Of a stretch of 64,000 nucleotides of DNA, positions 42,231 to 51,047 are shown piece by piece. Source of the DNA: Kaustia mangrovi (GTDB lineage Bacteria > Pseudomonadota > Alphaproteobacteria > Rhizobiales > Im1); assembly GCF_015482775.1 (NCBI RefSeq), contig NZ_CP058214.1, positions 3,462,501 to 3,526,500 on the forward strand, in the 5' to 3' direction. Position 1 is the stretch's first letter, and each line of letters opens with the position of its first letter. The notes beneath the pieces are model-generated. The model searched no databases, had not been told where the DNA came from, and saw only the letters and a program-made list of their open reading frames with translations. A program made the translations under genes and the position numbers.

Positions 42231-43289
42231 TTATTCGGACGAGGCCTTCGCCTCCTCGATCGCGGCGGTCAGCTTGTCCAGCCAGACCATGTCGATCTCG
42301 TCCTTGAGGGCCTCCTTCATGGGCTCACGGGTCGCCTCCACGAAGGTCTGGAACTCCTCCTCGGTCGGCGAGTAGATCTCCACGCCGGCCTCCGAGATCG
42401 TCTTCAGGTCCTGCGATTCCTTGGCCTTGATGATGCCGAGCATCGCGAAGGCGGCTTCCCGGGCCGCGTAGTCGAAGACCTTGCGGTCGGCGTCCGACAG
42501 GGACTCGTAGAAGTCCTCGTTGATGATGATCAGCGGCATGTTCAGGAGATGGTTGTCCAGCGTGTAGTACTTCTGGACCTCCTGGAGATTGGCCAGCAGC
42601 ATGGTGTAGGGCGCGTTCTCCTGGCCGTCCACGACGCCGGTCTGCAGCGCGTTGTAGAGCTCCGCCCACGCGATCGGCGTGGCCGACGCGCCGAGCGCCT
42701 TGACCATCTCCAGATGGATCGGGATCGGCTGCACGCGGATCTTGAGCCCCTTCATGTCGTCGGCGGTCTTGATCGGGTGCTCGTTGTTGGTGAACGAGCG
42801 GAAGGCCGACGGCAGGTAGGCGAGGATGCGGATGCCGCTCTCCTCGGCCACGGCGTCGGAGAGCTCCTTGCCGAACGGCCCGTTCATGACCTTGCGCCCG
42901 ATGGCGGTGGTCGGGAACATATAGGGCATCTCGAGCACCTGGATGCTCGGGAAGTAGCTGGACAGGTTGCCCGCGGAGATGCCGCCGGCCATCTGGATGA
43001 TGCCGCGCGAGGTTTGCTCGGCGAGGGATTCGAGGCCGCCGAGCTGCTTGTTCGGGAACACCTGGACCTCGTAACGGCCATTCGTGCCGTTCTTCACTAG
43101 GTTGGAGAAGACTTCCGTATAGGCCCAGTACGGATTGTCCAGAAGGTCGCCTTCGCCTTCCGTGTGGCCGAACTTCACGATGGTCTGGGCGGACGCGATG
43201 CCGGCGGTACCGGCGACTGCCGTCATGGCGAACAGGGCGGCTGCCGCTGTCTTTGCAAGTGTCTTGAGAAGCGATGGCGAGTGCATCAT
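42231..43289 (-). CDS. TRAP transporter substrate-binding protein (DctP type)
   Basis: Periplasmic binding protein of 352 residues. The signal peptide is MMHSPSLLKTLAKTAAAALF and following, cut near GIASAQ. The mature protein starts TIVKFGHTEGEGDLLDNPYW. Key DctP-family blocks are LKIRVQPIPIHLEMVKALGA (with the carboxylate-binding Arg) and ELYNALQTGVVDGQENAPY. GAGGGAG precedes the double ATG at 43289. The conserved arginine points to an organic acid as ligand. Confidence 0.94.
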   Translation of the reverse strand: MMHSPSLLKTLAKTAAAALFAMTAVAGTAGIASAQTIVKFGHTEGEGDLLDNPYWAYTEVFSNLVKNGTNGRYEVQVFPNKQLGGLESLAEQTSRGIIQMAGGISAGNLSSYFPSIQVLEMPYMFPTTAIGRKVMNGPFGKELSDAVAEESGIRILAYLPSAFRSFTNNEHPIKTADDMKGLKIRVQPIPIHLEMVKALGASATPIAWAELYNALQTGVVDGQENAPYTMLLANLQEVQKYYTLDNHLLNMPLIIINEDFYESLSDADRKVFDYAAREAAFAMLGIIKAKESQDLKTISEAGVEIYSPTEEEFQTFVEATREPMKEALKDEIDMVWLDKLTAAIEEAKASSE

Positions 43290-43357
43290 AGCTTTTCTCC
43301 CTCCTCGATTTTCTCCCATATCACCGCCGGGCCGGCCGGTTTCGGCCTTGCGAGGCC

Positions 43358-44095
43358 TCAGCCGTCCGCCGATGACAACGATATCCCCTCGGTCAAATTC
43401 TCCTGGAAGTAGACGGAGAGCCGGTCGGCCAGCCCCTTGTGCATGGCGCGCGCGGCCTCCTCGGCGCCGTCGAGGTCGCGGTCCTCGATGGCGGCCACGA
43501 GCCGCGCATGGCGCTCCGTCAGCTCCGTCAGGTAGTCGGTGATCGAGATCGCGCCGATCGGCTGGTAGCCATACTGGATCCGCATCATGCGGATGCCCTG
43601 CAGGATCAGCGCCGAATAGGCCTCGATCAGATAGTGGTTGTGGCTGGACTCCGCGAGCGCGGTGTGGAAGGCCCATTCGCTGTTGGACAGCTCCACCTCC
43701 GCGACCGGAAAGCGCGTGGTGAGCGGTTCGATGGCCTCCACGAAGGCGGCCTGGGTCTCCTTGAGCTTGGCGAGATCGACCGTCGTGCGCCTGTGGGCGG
43801 CGCCGCGCGCCAGCGCCCGGCGGATGAGGTCGGTCGCCTCCATGTAGCGGGGATAGTTGGAGACGATGAACGGGCTGACCCGGATGCCGCGGCCGGGCAG
43901 GGCCTCCACGAGACGGTCGTTGGTGAGACGGATCAGCGCCTCGCGGATCGGCGTGCGCGAGACCGCGTAGCGTTCGGCCAGCGAACTCTCGTCGAGCTCC
44001 TGCTCGGGCCTGAGAACGAAGGCGATGACGTCGTTGCGTATGCGCTCGTAGACGCTCGGCTGCTTGCGCTTCTGCGTGGCGGTCCTGCGGCTCAT
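43358..44095 (-). CDS. GntR-family transcriptional regulator (FCD type)
   Basis: Regulator of 245 residues with an N-terminal winged helix (SSLAERYAVSRTPIREALIR, about residues 37-56) and an FCD-type helical effector domain (roughly 80-225). The ATG at 44093-44095 overlaps the stop of the upstream Ldh-family gene by ATGA, so the regulator is made as part of its own target operon. Probable operators lie upstream of that first gene (45257-45275 and 45401-45417). Confidence 0.9.
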   Translation of the reverse strand: MSRRTATQKRKQPSVYERIRNDVIAFVLRPEQELDESSLAERYAVSRTPIREALIRLTNDRLVEALPGRGIRVSPFIVSNYPRYMEATDLIRRALARGAAHRRTTVDLAKLKETQAAFVEAIEPLTTRFPVAEVELSNSEWAFHTALAESSHNHYLIEAYSALILQGIRMMRIQYGYQPIGAISITDYLTELTERHARLVAAIEDRDLDGAEEAARAMHKGLADRLSVYFQENLTEGISLSSADG

Positions 44096-45198
44096 GCGGG
44101 TGCCTCCTCGCCATCGGGGAAGACGAGGCCTGCGCGTTCGAACAGGCCCGCAAGCTGGGCGATCTGGTCGGGCTCGAAGGGGATGCCGCGCTGCAGGCGG
44201 TCCGCCTCCAGGGCATACTCCTTGTCGCCATGGACCAGGACGGGCAGGTCGGGATCGCGTCTGGGGGTGGCGCGCAGGCTCTCCATCATCGCGTCCATGT
44301 CGGCGAGGAAGTCCTCGCGCTCGCGGAACAGTCCGGGATCGATGGCCATGAAGCTGTGGCCCACATCCATCGTCTTGCGGGCGGGATCGCGAAGCGGGGC
44401 GAAGCTCGCGCCGGCAAGCGTCGCGGTGAGGATCTCCACCATCATCGCAAGGCCATAGCCCTTGTGGCCGCCGGTGGTCTCCTCCGCGCCGCCGACGGGC
44501 AGGAGCCGCCGGTCGGCGAGGGCCACAGTCGGGTCGGTCACCGGCTCGCCGCTGGCATCCGTCGCCCAGACCGGCGGGATGGGCCGGCCCGCGCGCTGGG
44601 CCACCAGCATCTTGCCGATGGCCGCCGTGCTGGTCGCGATATCGAGCAGGAAGGGGCGGTTGCGGGCCGCCGGGGCGCCGAAGGCGATGGGGTTCGTGCC
44701 GAACATCGCCTGGAGACCGCGCGTCGGCACGATGGAGGAGGTGCCGACATTGGTGAAGGACAGGCCGATCAGCCCGGCCTCGGCGATCTTGAGCGCGTAG
44801 ATGCCGGCGGCGCCGTAATGATGCGAGTTGCGCACGGCGACGATTCCGACCCCCGTCTCCCGGGCCCGCGAGATCGCCTCGTCCACGGCCATGAGCGAAG
44901 GCAGATGTCCGAGGCCGCCATCGGCATCGATCACGGCGGAGACCGGGGTGGAGCGTTCCAGGCGGGGCTCGGGCCGGAGCGCGATGCGGCCATCGTTCCT
45001 GTAGGTCTCGTAGACCTTCAGCATGTTCACGCCGTGCGACTGGATGCCGAAGAGATCGGCCTGGACGAGAACCCCGGCCGCGGCCTCCGCACTGTCCGGC
45101 GACAGGCCCCACTGGCGAAGAAGGGCGCTCACGCGGCGCCCGAGCGCTTCCGCTGCGATCCAGCGCGTCTGGGCGGTTGCGTCACCGGGAGCTGTCAC
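44092..45198 (-). CDS. Ldh-family (malate/L-lactate/ureidoglycolate DH) NAD(P)-dependent oxidoreductase
   Basis: Oxidoreductase of about 368 residues in the non-Rossmann Ldh_2 family, whose members act on 2-hydroxy acids or reduce cyclic imino acids such as delta-1-pyrroline-2-carboxylate. Family blocks are QSHGVNMLKVYE, VRNSHHYGAAGIYALKIAE (catalytic His), TNPIAFGAPA and TTGGHKGYGLAMMVEIL. GTG at 45196-45198 is chosen, since the only upstream alternative is a TTG at 45264 that lies within the probable operator. It is first in an operon with GntR, TRAP importer, DapA-like lyase and GlcD-like oxidase. Confidence 0.85.
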   Translation of the reverse strand: MTAPGDATAQTRWIAAEALGRRVSALLRQWGLSPDSAEAAAGVLVQADLFGIQSHGVNMLKVYETYRNDGRIALRPEPRLERSTPVSAVIDADGGLGHLPSLMAVDEAISRARETGVGIVAVRNSHHYGAAGIYALKIAEAGLIGLSFTNVGTSSIVPTRGLQAMFGTNPIAFGAPAARNRPFLLDIATSTAAIGKMLVAQRAGRPIPPVWATDASGEPVTDPTVALADRRLLPVGGAEETTGGHKGYGLAMMVEILTATLAGASFAPLRDPARKTMDVGHSFMAIDPGLFREREDFLADMDAMMESLRATPRRDPDLPVLVHGDKEYALEADRLQRGIPFEPDQIAQLAGLFERAGLVFPDGEEAPA

Positions 45199-45256
45199 GT
45201 GCGGATACCTCTCGACCCTGCCTCGCCGGAGAGCGACGCCTGCCGCGCTCCAGTTT

Positions 45257-45275
45257 GTATGCAACGTGTATGCAA
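45257..45275. promoter_or_regulatory. Candidate GntR operator (tandem GTATGCAA)
   Basis: GTATGCAA occurs twice (45257-45264 and 45268-45275), 11 bases apart, about one helical turn. It lies 59 bases upstream of the Ldh-family start. The GTATGC core is the same as in the inverted repeat at 45401-45417, which suggests a common binding protein, most likely the GntR encoded in the operon. Confidence 0.5.
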
Positions 45276-45400
45276 TGCTAGAGGCTTATGGGGCGGCGAT
45301 CAAGCGCCATCTGGTGCGATAGAAAAATCCGCGGAATTACTGGAGTTCCTGAGGATTCCCCTTGCCCGTCAGGCGCGCCCGATCGCCTTTCAGTCTAAAT

Positions 45401-45417
45401 GCATACGAGAAGTATGC
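45401..45417. promoter_or_regulatory. Candidate GntR operator (GCATAC-N5-GTATGC)
   Basis: A perfect 6-bp inverted repeat with a 5-base spacer, sharing the GTATGC core with the tandem sites at 45257-45275. Both lie in the 355-base gene-free stretch 45199-45553. The rest of that stretch shows no convincing gene; it also holds the hairpin at 45502-45533. Confidence 0.5.
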
Positions 45418-45501
45418 GCAACGGATATCCGCGATTCCGGCGTAATGGGCAGGAAAGGGACGGCATGGGGCTGAGGCGGACTGTCTGCGATGGCGCTCGC
45501 C

Positions 45502-45533
45502 GTCCACCCCTCCCGCGCGGCGGGACAGGGTGG
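45502..45533 (-). terminator. Terminator-like hairpin after the flavin oxidoreductase gene
   Basis: Outer arms TCCACCC (45502-45508) and GGGTGGA (45527-45533) and inner arms CCCGC (45511-45515) and GCGGG (45519-45523) are all exact. It lies 20 bases downstream of the minus-strand gene ending at 45554. There is no T-run, so termination may be weak or Rho-assisted. Confidence 0.6.
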
Positions 45534-45553
45534 AGCGTGAGCGGGCCGGCGCG

Positions 45554-47608
45554 CTAGAAGGCCGCACAGAGCCTCAGCGCATCGTAGATCGCCGCATGGA
45601 TGTTGCGGCTCGCCACGGCATCGCCGATACGGTGCAGCTCGAAGGGCGCGTCGGGTTTCAGGGCGCGCGGCTGCGGGCTGAGCGCCAGCAGCGCGTCGAT
45701 ATCCGTCACGCCGTCATTGGCCGACTGGCCGCGCAGCGCGTGATAGAGCTCGTCCACGGGCGCCGTGCCGTGTTCCACGATCACCTGGTCGGCGACATGG
45801 GATACCGTCTCCAGCGTCGTCTCGTTGACGAAGGTCGCCCTCAGCCTGTTGCCCTCGCGCGCGACGCCGGCGAGGCGATGGTCGAAGGTCGCGGTGAGGC
45901 CGAGTTCGTAGAAGCGCCGCTTCCAGTTGAAGCGCTCCGAATAGGGAAGCTCCATGGCGAGATAGCCGTCGATGGAGACGAACCGCACGGTCTTGCCCTC
46001 CATCGCGGCGAGCTCGGCATTGAGCGGGGCGGGATGGCGACCGGTGCCGTCATAGACGATCACCTCGTCGCGCAGCGGCACGCTGCCGGTCAGCGCGTCC
46101 CAGGCGCTGGTACACAGCTCCGCGCCGGGCAGCCAGTCGAGGTCGGGAATGCCGCCGGTCGCGACGACCACCATGTCGGGCGTCTCGGCGAGCACGTCCT
46201 CCGGCTCGGCATAGCGGTTGAGACGGCAGTCGACGCCGAGGCGGTCGAGTTCGCCCGCGCGCCAGTCGACAAGGCCCGTCAGGTCACGCCGCCAGCTCCC
46301 GCGCGAGCCGATCAGGACCTGGCCGCCGAGCTCCGGCGCGGCCTCGAAGAGCACCACCTCGTGGCCGCGCCGGGCGGATACGCGCGCGGCCTCCAGCCCG
46401 GCCGGGCCGCCGCCGACGATCACCACCTTGCGGCCCGCCCGCGGCGAGCGCTCGATGACCTGCGGCAGGACGGTCTCGCGCCCCGTGGCAGCATTGTGCA
46501 GGCAGGAGGGGCGGTGCGGCGACTGGCAGTGCGTGGCGCCGATGCAGGGACGGATCTCCTCCTCGCGGCCCTCCGTCAGCTTGGAGACGAGATAAGGGTC
46601 GGCGATCTGGGCGCGGGTCATGCCGGCCATGTCGACGAGCCCCTCCGCGACGGCATAGCGGGCGGAGGCGACGTCGGAGAGGCGGGCGGCATGGAACACC
46701 GGCACGTCCAGCTCCCGTTTGAACGCGCCGACCGGCTTGACCCAGGGGGCGAGCGGCATGGCCATGCCCGGCATGTTGTCGACCGCGAGTCCGCGCTCGG
46801 TGTCCATCTTGCCGTAGACGGCATTGAAGAAGTCGATCCCGCATTCGGCATGGATGAATTTCGCGGCGGCGATGCAGTCGTCGAGACGCAGGCCCGCATC
46901 GTCGCCCTCGTCGACGATGTAGCGCATGCCGATCAGGAAGCCGTCGCCCACCCGGCGGCGCATCTCCCGATGCACCATGACAGCGAAGCGGCAGCGGTTC
47001 TCCATCGACCCGCCGAAGCGGTCGGTGCGGTGATTGGTGAGGGGAGATAGGAACTGGCCGATAATATGGCCGCCGGCGAGCGTCTCGATGCCGTCGAGGC
47101 CGCCCTCCTTGCAGCGCAGCGCGGCGTCGCCATAGGCCTTCACGACGCGCGCAATGTCGTGCTCGTCCATCTCCTTGGGAAAGGCGCGGTGCAGCGTCTC
47201 GCGCATCGGCGAGGGGGCGATCATGGGCAGCCAGTGATCGCCATAGGGGTCGCCGCGCCGGCCGAGATGGGTGATCTGGCACATCAGCGCCGCACCCTGG
47301 GCGTGGACGCGGCCTGAGAAGCTCTGGAGATACGGGATGACCTCGTCGACGCCGACATTGAGCTGGCGGAAGGTGTTGGGCGAATCGGGGGCGACGTTGG
47401 ACGAGCCGCCGAACATGGTGAGTGCGAGCCCGCCGCGCGCCTTCTCCTCGTGATAGCGCTGATAGCGCTCCTTCGGCATGCCGCCTTCCTCCAGTCCGCA
47501 GGCATGGCTTGTGCTCATGATGCGGTTGCGGAGCGTCAGGTGCCCGATGGTCAGCGGCTGGAGCAGCGGGTCCCGTGTGGCTGTGGCCGTGGTGTTCTGG
47601 TCGTCCAT
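45554..47608 (-). CDS. NADH:flavin oxidoreductase with Fe-S motif, demethylase-like (DgcA/Stc2 branch)
   Basis: Protein of 684 residues: an OYE-type TIM barrel (about 12-370), an Fe-S linker and an FAD/NAD domain from VVIVGGGPAGLEAARVSARR. The Fe-S motif reads CIGATHC-x7-C with an alanine at the usual second cysteine. This spacing resembles, as I recall, the dimethylglycine/stachydrine/N-methylproline demethylase branch rather than 2,4-dienoyl-CoA reductase. Likely reaction: oxidative N-demethylation of a betaine or N-methyl amino acid. It is 66 bases behind a GlpD-like gene and divergent from a dipeptide-type importer. Confidence 0.85.
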   Translation of the reverse strand: MDDQNTTATATRDPLLQPLTIGHLTLRNRIMSTSHACGLEEGGMPKERYQRYHEEKARGGLALTMFGGSSNVAPDSPNTFRQLNVGVDEVIPYLQSFSGRVHAQGAALMCQITHLGRRGDPYGDHWLPMIAPSPMRETLHRAFPKEMDEHDIARVVKAYGDAALRCKEGGLDGIETLAGGHIIGQFLSPLTNHRTDRFGGSMENRCRFAVMVHREMRRRVGDGFLIGMRYIVDEGDDAGLRLDDCIAAAKFIHAECGIDFFNAVYGKMDTERGLAVDNMPGMAMPLAPWVKPVGAFKRELDVPVFHAARLSDVASARYAVAEGLVDMAGMTRAQIADPYLVSKLTEGREEEIRPCIGATHCQSPHRPSCLHNAATGRETVLPQVIERSPRAGRKVVIVGGGPAGLEAARVSARRGHEVVLFEAAPELGGQVLIGSRGSWRRDLTGLVDWRAGELDRLGVDCRLNRYAEPEDVLAETPDMVVVATGGIPDLDWLPGAELCTSAWDALTGSVPLRDEVIVYDGTGRHPAPLNAELAAMEGKTVRFVSIDGYLAMELPYSERFNWKRRFYELGLTATFDHRLAGVAREGNRLRATFVNETTLETVSHVADQVIVEHGTAPVDELYHALRGQSANDGVTDIDALLALSPQPRALKPDAPFELHRIGDAVASRNIHAAIYDALRLCAAF

Positions 47609-47674
47609 TGAGATCGAGGTCCTCGGTGGTCTTTGTGCTGTTTCGGCGCCGGTGCGCCGCCGTTTGGGGGTGTT

Positions 47675-49168
47675 TCAGGCGGGGAGCGTGTGGGTGCGGC
47701 GAAGATACTCCAGATAATCGGCCACTTCCCGCGCGATGCGGTCGCGCGGCCAGCCCTTGACCTCGCCCATGACCTCCGCGGCGGTTTCGGCCTCCTCCCG
47801 GCCCATGGTCTCAGACCAGCCCTTTCCGGTCCGCCGGAACATGACGTCGACCAGGGTTTCGGCCTGCTCTTCCGCGACCGCGCGGTGAATGTCGGCGGCT
47901 GGCCGGGCGGCATAGGAGGGCTCCGCGGCGGGTCCGCTGGGGGCGAGTTTCGGCGCAAGCGCGTCGGCGGCGATCGTGCCGGCGGAGCGGTGGCTCATGA
48001 TGGGGCCGGCGGTCATCGCGAAGACGTTCTCCATACCCGTGGGCGAGAGGTCGTGGAGGTCGCGCGACCGCGCGCCGAGCGGCTGGGCGGGATCGTAGGT
48101 CAGCGGGCGCACGCCGGCCCATGTGTAGAGCACGTCGGAGCGCGAGATCGTCAGCCCCGGCAGGAGGTGGTTCGCCTCGCCGATCAGGAAGTCGATCTCC
48201 TCCGGCGTGACGTGGATGTCGTCGCGGTCGCCCTCGTAGAGGGTCTCCGTGGGTCCGAAATAATGCAGGCCCCGCCAGGGGATGCAGTAGAACGGCTCGT
48301 TCAGCCGGTTGAGGGTGGCGATGCCGAAATCGCGGCATTCGGGCGGCAGCCGCACGACGATATGGCAGCCCTTCGTGCCCGTGATCAGCCTGGAGGCTCC
48401 GTCCGGCTCGGCGCGCCCGTTGACGTCGTCGATCCAGATGCCGGCCATGTTGAACACCGCACGCGCGCTGACGGAGACCGGCGGAGCGGCATCGTCGAGC
48501 GCGTCGGCGAGCTCCAGCCGCCAGCCGTCGCCCTTGCGCGCCATATGCGTCACGGGCGTGTAGTTGCGCACGGTCGCGCCCATCCGCTCGGCGTCCAGAA
48601 CGGCATCCATCGCGATGCGCTCCGGCCAGTCGAACTGGTATTCGCGGAACATGGCGACGCTCCGCAGCCTGTCCGGTGCGCGCAGATGTTCGAGCAGGGG
48701 AGCCTTCAGCGCCTCGCGCGCGCCGAGCCGGCGATAGTCGAGCGGCACGGACCGGCCGCCGAGCCGGCCGAGAAGCGCGAAGGCCGCGTCGACCTGCCAG
48801 CCGGCATAGGGGCTGTCGTCATAGACGGGAAAGCAGAAGGAAAGCGGCCGGACGCGCTCCGGCGTCAGCTCGACGAAGCGGGCGCGCGAGATCATGGCGT
48901 CGCGGGCCATCCGGCAGGCCACGGCGAACCGGCCCGGATGGCGCACGAAGTCCCACAGGGAGCCGCCGGGGGCGAGATAGCGCAGCCCGCAATGGAGCAG
49001 CCGGCTCGACCGGCTGCTCGACCCGGAGGCGAAGTCCCCCTTGTCGACCAGCAGCACGCTGTAACCGCGGGCGCTGAGCGTCTGCGCGGTGTTGGCGCCG
49101 TTCACGCCTGCGCCAATGACGGCGGCGTCAAACGATTGTTCTGAAAGGCCTTTCAGCGCCGGGCGCAT
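47675..49168 (-). CDS. FAD-dependent oxidoreductase, glycerol-3-phosphate dehydrogenase (GlpD)-like
   Basis: Flavoprotein of 497 residues. The FAD motif AAVIGAGVNGANTAQTLSAR (about residues 15-34) and the GlpD block GDFASGSSSRSSRLLHCGLRYL are clear. The later region GTKGCHIVVRLP and VLYTWAGVRPLTYDP also fits the family. The C-terminal helical cap of about 70 residues is present. ATG at 49166-49168 is used; a TTG 60 bases upstream is less likely. In this operon the substrate may be an amine or hydroxy compound rather than glycerol phosphate; no glycerol genes are nearby. Confidence 0.85.
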   Translation of the reverse strand: MRPALKGLSEQSFDAAVIGAGVNGANTAQTLSARGYSVLLVDKGDFASGSSSRSSRLLHCGLRYLAPGGSLWDFVRHPGRFAVACRMARDAMISRARFVELTPERVRPLSFCFPVYDDSPYAGWQVDAAFALLGRLGGRSVPLDYRRLGAREALKAPLLEHLRAPDRLRSVAMFREYQFDWPERIAMDAVLDAERMGATVRNYTPVTHMARKGDGWRLELADALDDAAPPVSVSARAVFNMAGIWIDDVNGRAEPDGASRLITGTKGCHIVVRLPPECRDFGIATLNRLNEPFYCIPWRGLHYFGPTETLYEGDRDDIHVTPEEIDFLIGEANHLLPGLTISRSDVLYTWAGVRPLTYDPAQPLGARSRDLHDLSPTGMENVFAMTAGPIMSHRSAGTIAADALAPKLAPSGPAAEPSYAARPAADIHRAVAEEQAETLVDVMFRRTGKGWSETMGREEAETAAEVMGEVKGWPRDRIAREVADYLEYLRRTHTLPA

Positions 49169-49210
49169 GGTAGGGCGGTCCTCCGTCCTGGCGAGGTCGC
49201 GGTGAGAAAG

Positions 49211-49220
49211 TTCAGTATAC
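49211..49220. promoter_or_regulatory. Candidate GntR operator, left half of GTATAC pair
   Basis: TTCAGTATAC is the exact inverse of GTATACTGAA at 49361-49370. It lies 43 bases upstream of the GlpD-like start codon, and the embedded TATACT on the minus strand resembles a -10 element. It probably binds the GntR regulator encoded at 54989. Confidence 0.5.
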
Positions 49221-49360
49221 AATGACAATCCTAGCGGTGGAGAGATCTGTCAAGCGTGAAGCGTGTGAAAAAAATATCTTTGAATATCAGAGCTATAAAG
49301 ATAGGCGTGCGACGTTGAATTCTTCGTCTTGACGATGGAGTGTGTGTCGATCAAGCTACG

Positions 49361-49370
49361 GTATACTGAA
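49361..49370. promoter_or_regulatory. Candidate GntR operator, right half of GTATAC pair
   Basis: GTATACTGAA mirrors TTCAGTATAC at 49211-49220 and lies 85 bases upstream of the binding-protein start. The stretch between the two copies is A+T-rich for this genome. TATACT (49362-49367) inside it could be the -10 of the importer promoter. Confidence 0.5.
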
Positions 49371-49454
49371 TTAGGCCGCCCATGGATGGCGCGCCGACGG
49401 ATTGCTGGCCGGGGGTGACGGTCACCGATGAGCCGAGAGGGAGGGCTTCACGAG

Positions 49455-51029
49455 ATGAGTGGACCAGTTCAGCACAAGATCACGCGGCGCACGCTGCTTC
49501 AGGGCGCGGCAGCCGGCGGTGTTGCCTCCGCCGCCGGGTTGTGGCCGGGTCTCGCATGGTCGCAGAGCGCCTGCAAGGTCTTGCGCGCCGGCATTACCGG
49601 CTACAGCGTCATCAACACGCTCGACCCGATGAAGGCCTCGTTGATCCCGGAGTTCTACGTGCTCTGGGCGATATTCAATGGCCTTCTGAAGTTCAACGAC
49701 AAGATGGAGATCGAGGGCGATCTCGCGGAGAGCTGGGAGGCCGTCTCGCCGACCGTGTGGCGCTTCAGGCTGCGCGAGGGCGTGACCTTCCACGACGGCA
49801 AGCCGATGACGTCGGAAGACGTCAAGTTCACCTTCGAGCGGCTCATGGCGCCGGATGCGGACTCGCCGCACAAGAGCAAGTTCGAGGCGGTCACCGAGGT
49901 GCGCGCGGTCGATCCGCTCACCGTGGAGATCGAGACAGCCAAGCCCTTCGCTCCGCTGCTCAGTTATCTCACCAATGCCCGCACCGGCAGCCAGATCGTG
50001 CCGAAGCACGTTCTCGACGGCGGCGACGAGGCGGCCTTCGCCCAGAAGCCCATCGGCACCGGCGCCTATGCGTTTGAGGCCTACAAGCCGAATGTCGAGG
50101 TCAAGCTCAAGGCGCATGAGGGCTATTTCGTCGAGGGCCAACCCGCCATTCCCGCCGTGGACATGCCGCTCATCCCCGAGGAATCGAGCGGTGTGACGGC
50201 ACTGCTTGGCGGCACCATCGACCTGACCAGCACCGCGCCCTTCGCCGACGTGCCCGAGCTCGTGGACGATCCGGAGGTGACGGTCGCGAAGTCGGCGGGG
50301 CTCAATACCCGTTTCATCGCGCTCAACCACAAGGCCGCACCGTTCGACGACGTGCATTTCCGCCGCGCCGTCTCCATGGCCTTCGACCGGGCGACCATGG
50401 TCCAGATCGTGCTGTTCGGCGAGGGCGAGCCGGCCAACGGCATCATCCCGGCGGCCTTGTCCTGGGCCCATACGTCCAAGCCGCGCGAGATCTGCAGCTT
50501 CAATCCGGACAAGGCGAAGGCCGAGCTGGAGAAGTCCAAATACGGCGCCGGTACCGAGGCGGTCGTGCTCACCTGGGGGTCCGGGTGGTGGAAGCGCTTC
50601 GCGGAGGTGTTCGTCGCCCAGGTCAACGAGACGCTCGGCGTGAATTTCCGCGTCGAGGTGTCGGAGGCCAACACGGTCTACAGCCGGCTGAAGGCGTCCG
50701 ACTACCAGGCGAGCATCTGGGGCTGGCTCGGGCTCATCGACCCGGACGAGTACATGTACGACATCATGCACACCGAAGGCTGGCGCAACTTCCAGGGCTA
50801 TTCCAACTCCGAGCTCGACGCGCTGATCGTCAAGGCGCGCGAGGAGATCGACCAGGCCAAGCGCGGCGCGCTCTACAGGGAGGCGGAATCGCTGATGCTG
50901 GAGGACGCGCCCGTGCTGTGCTGCTTCGAGAGCAACGTGCACAACCTCATGAAGCCCGCCGTGAAGGGCTTCGTGCAGCTTCCCTATTCGGCCTATGGCG
51001 GGCAGTTGGCCGCCGTAACGGGCTGTTGA
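49455..51029 (+). CDS. Tat-exported family-5 solute-binding protein of a dipeptide-type ABC importer
   Basis: Binding protein of 524 residues. A twin-arginine signal, ITRRTLLQGAAAGGVASAAG, precedes the mature start SACKVLRAGITGYSVINTLD. Family-5 blocks include WRFRLREGVTFHDGKPMTSE and FRRAVSMAFDRATMV. The ATG at 49455 is preceded by GAGGGAGGG. Family-5 proteins bind peptides but also opines, nickel and other small cations; with demethylase-like enzymes divergent, an N-methylated amino compound is a reasonable guess. A large GC-rich inverted repeat follows. Confidence 0.92.
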   Translation: MSGPVQHKITRRTLLQGAAAGGVASAAGLWPGLAWSQSACKVLRAGITGYSVINTLDPMKASLIPEFYVLWAIFNGLLKFNDKMEIEGDLAESWEAVSPTVWRFRLREGVTFHDGKPMTSEDVKFTFERLMAPDADSPHKSKFEAVTEVRAVDPLTVEIETAKPFAPLLSYLTNARTGSQIVPKHVLDGGDEAAFAQKPIGTGAYAFEAYKPNVEVKLKAHEGYFVEGQPAIPAVDMPLIPEESSGVTALLGGTIDLTSTAPFADVPELVDDPEVTVAKSAGLNTRFIALNHKAAPFDDVHFRRAVSMAFDRATMVQIVLFGEGEPANGIIPAALSWAHTSKPREICSFNPDKAKAELEKSKYGAGTEAVVLTWGSGWWKRFAEVFVAQVNETLGVNFRVEVSEANTVYSRLKASDYQASIWGWLGLIDPDEYMYDIMHTEGWRNFQGYSNSELDALIVKAREEIDQAKRGALYREAESLMLEDAPVLCCFESNVHNLMKPAVKGFVQLPYSAYGGQLAAVTGC

Positions 51030-51047
51030 GGAAAGCCACCGGCTCCG

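Noticed and set aside
45198-45264. N-terminal extension of the Ldh-family gene from a TTG at 45264
   Set aside because: The codon lies inside the GTATGCAA operator candidate, lacks a ribosome-binding site and adds residues not typical of the family; GTG at 45198 is preferred.
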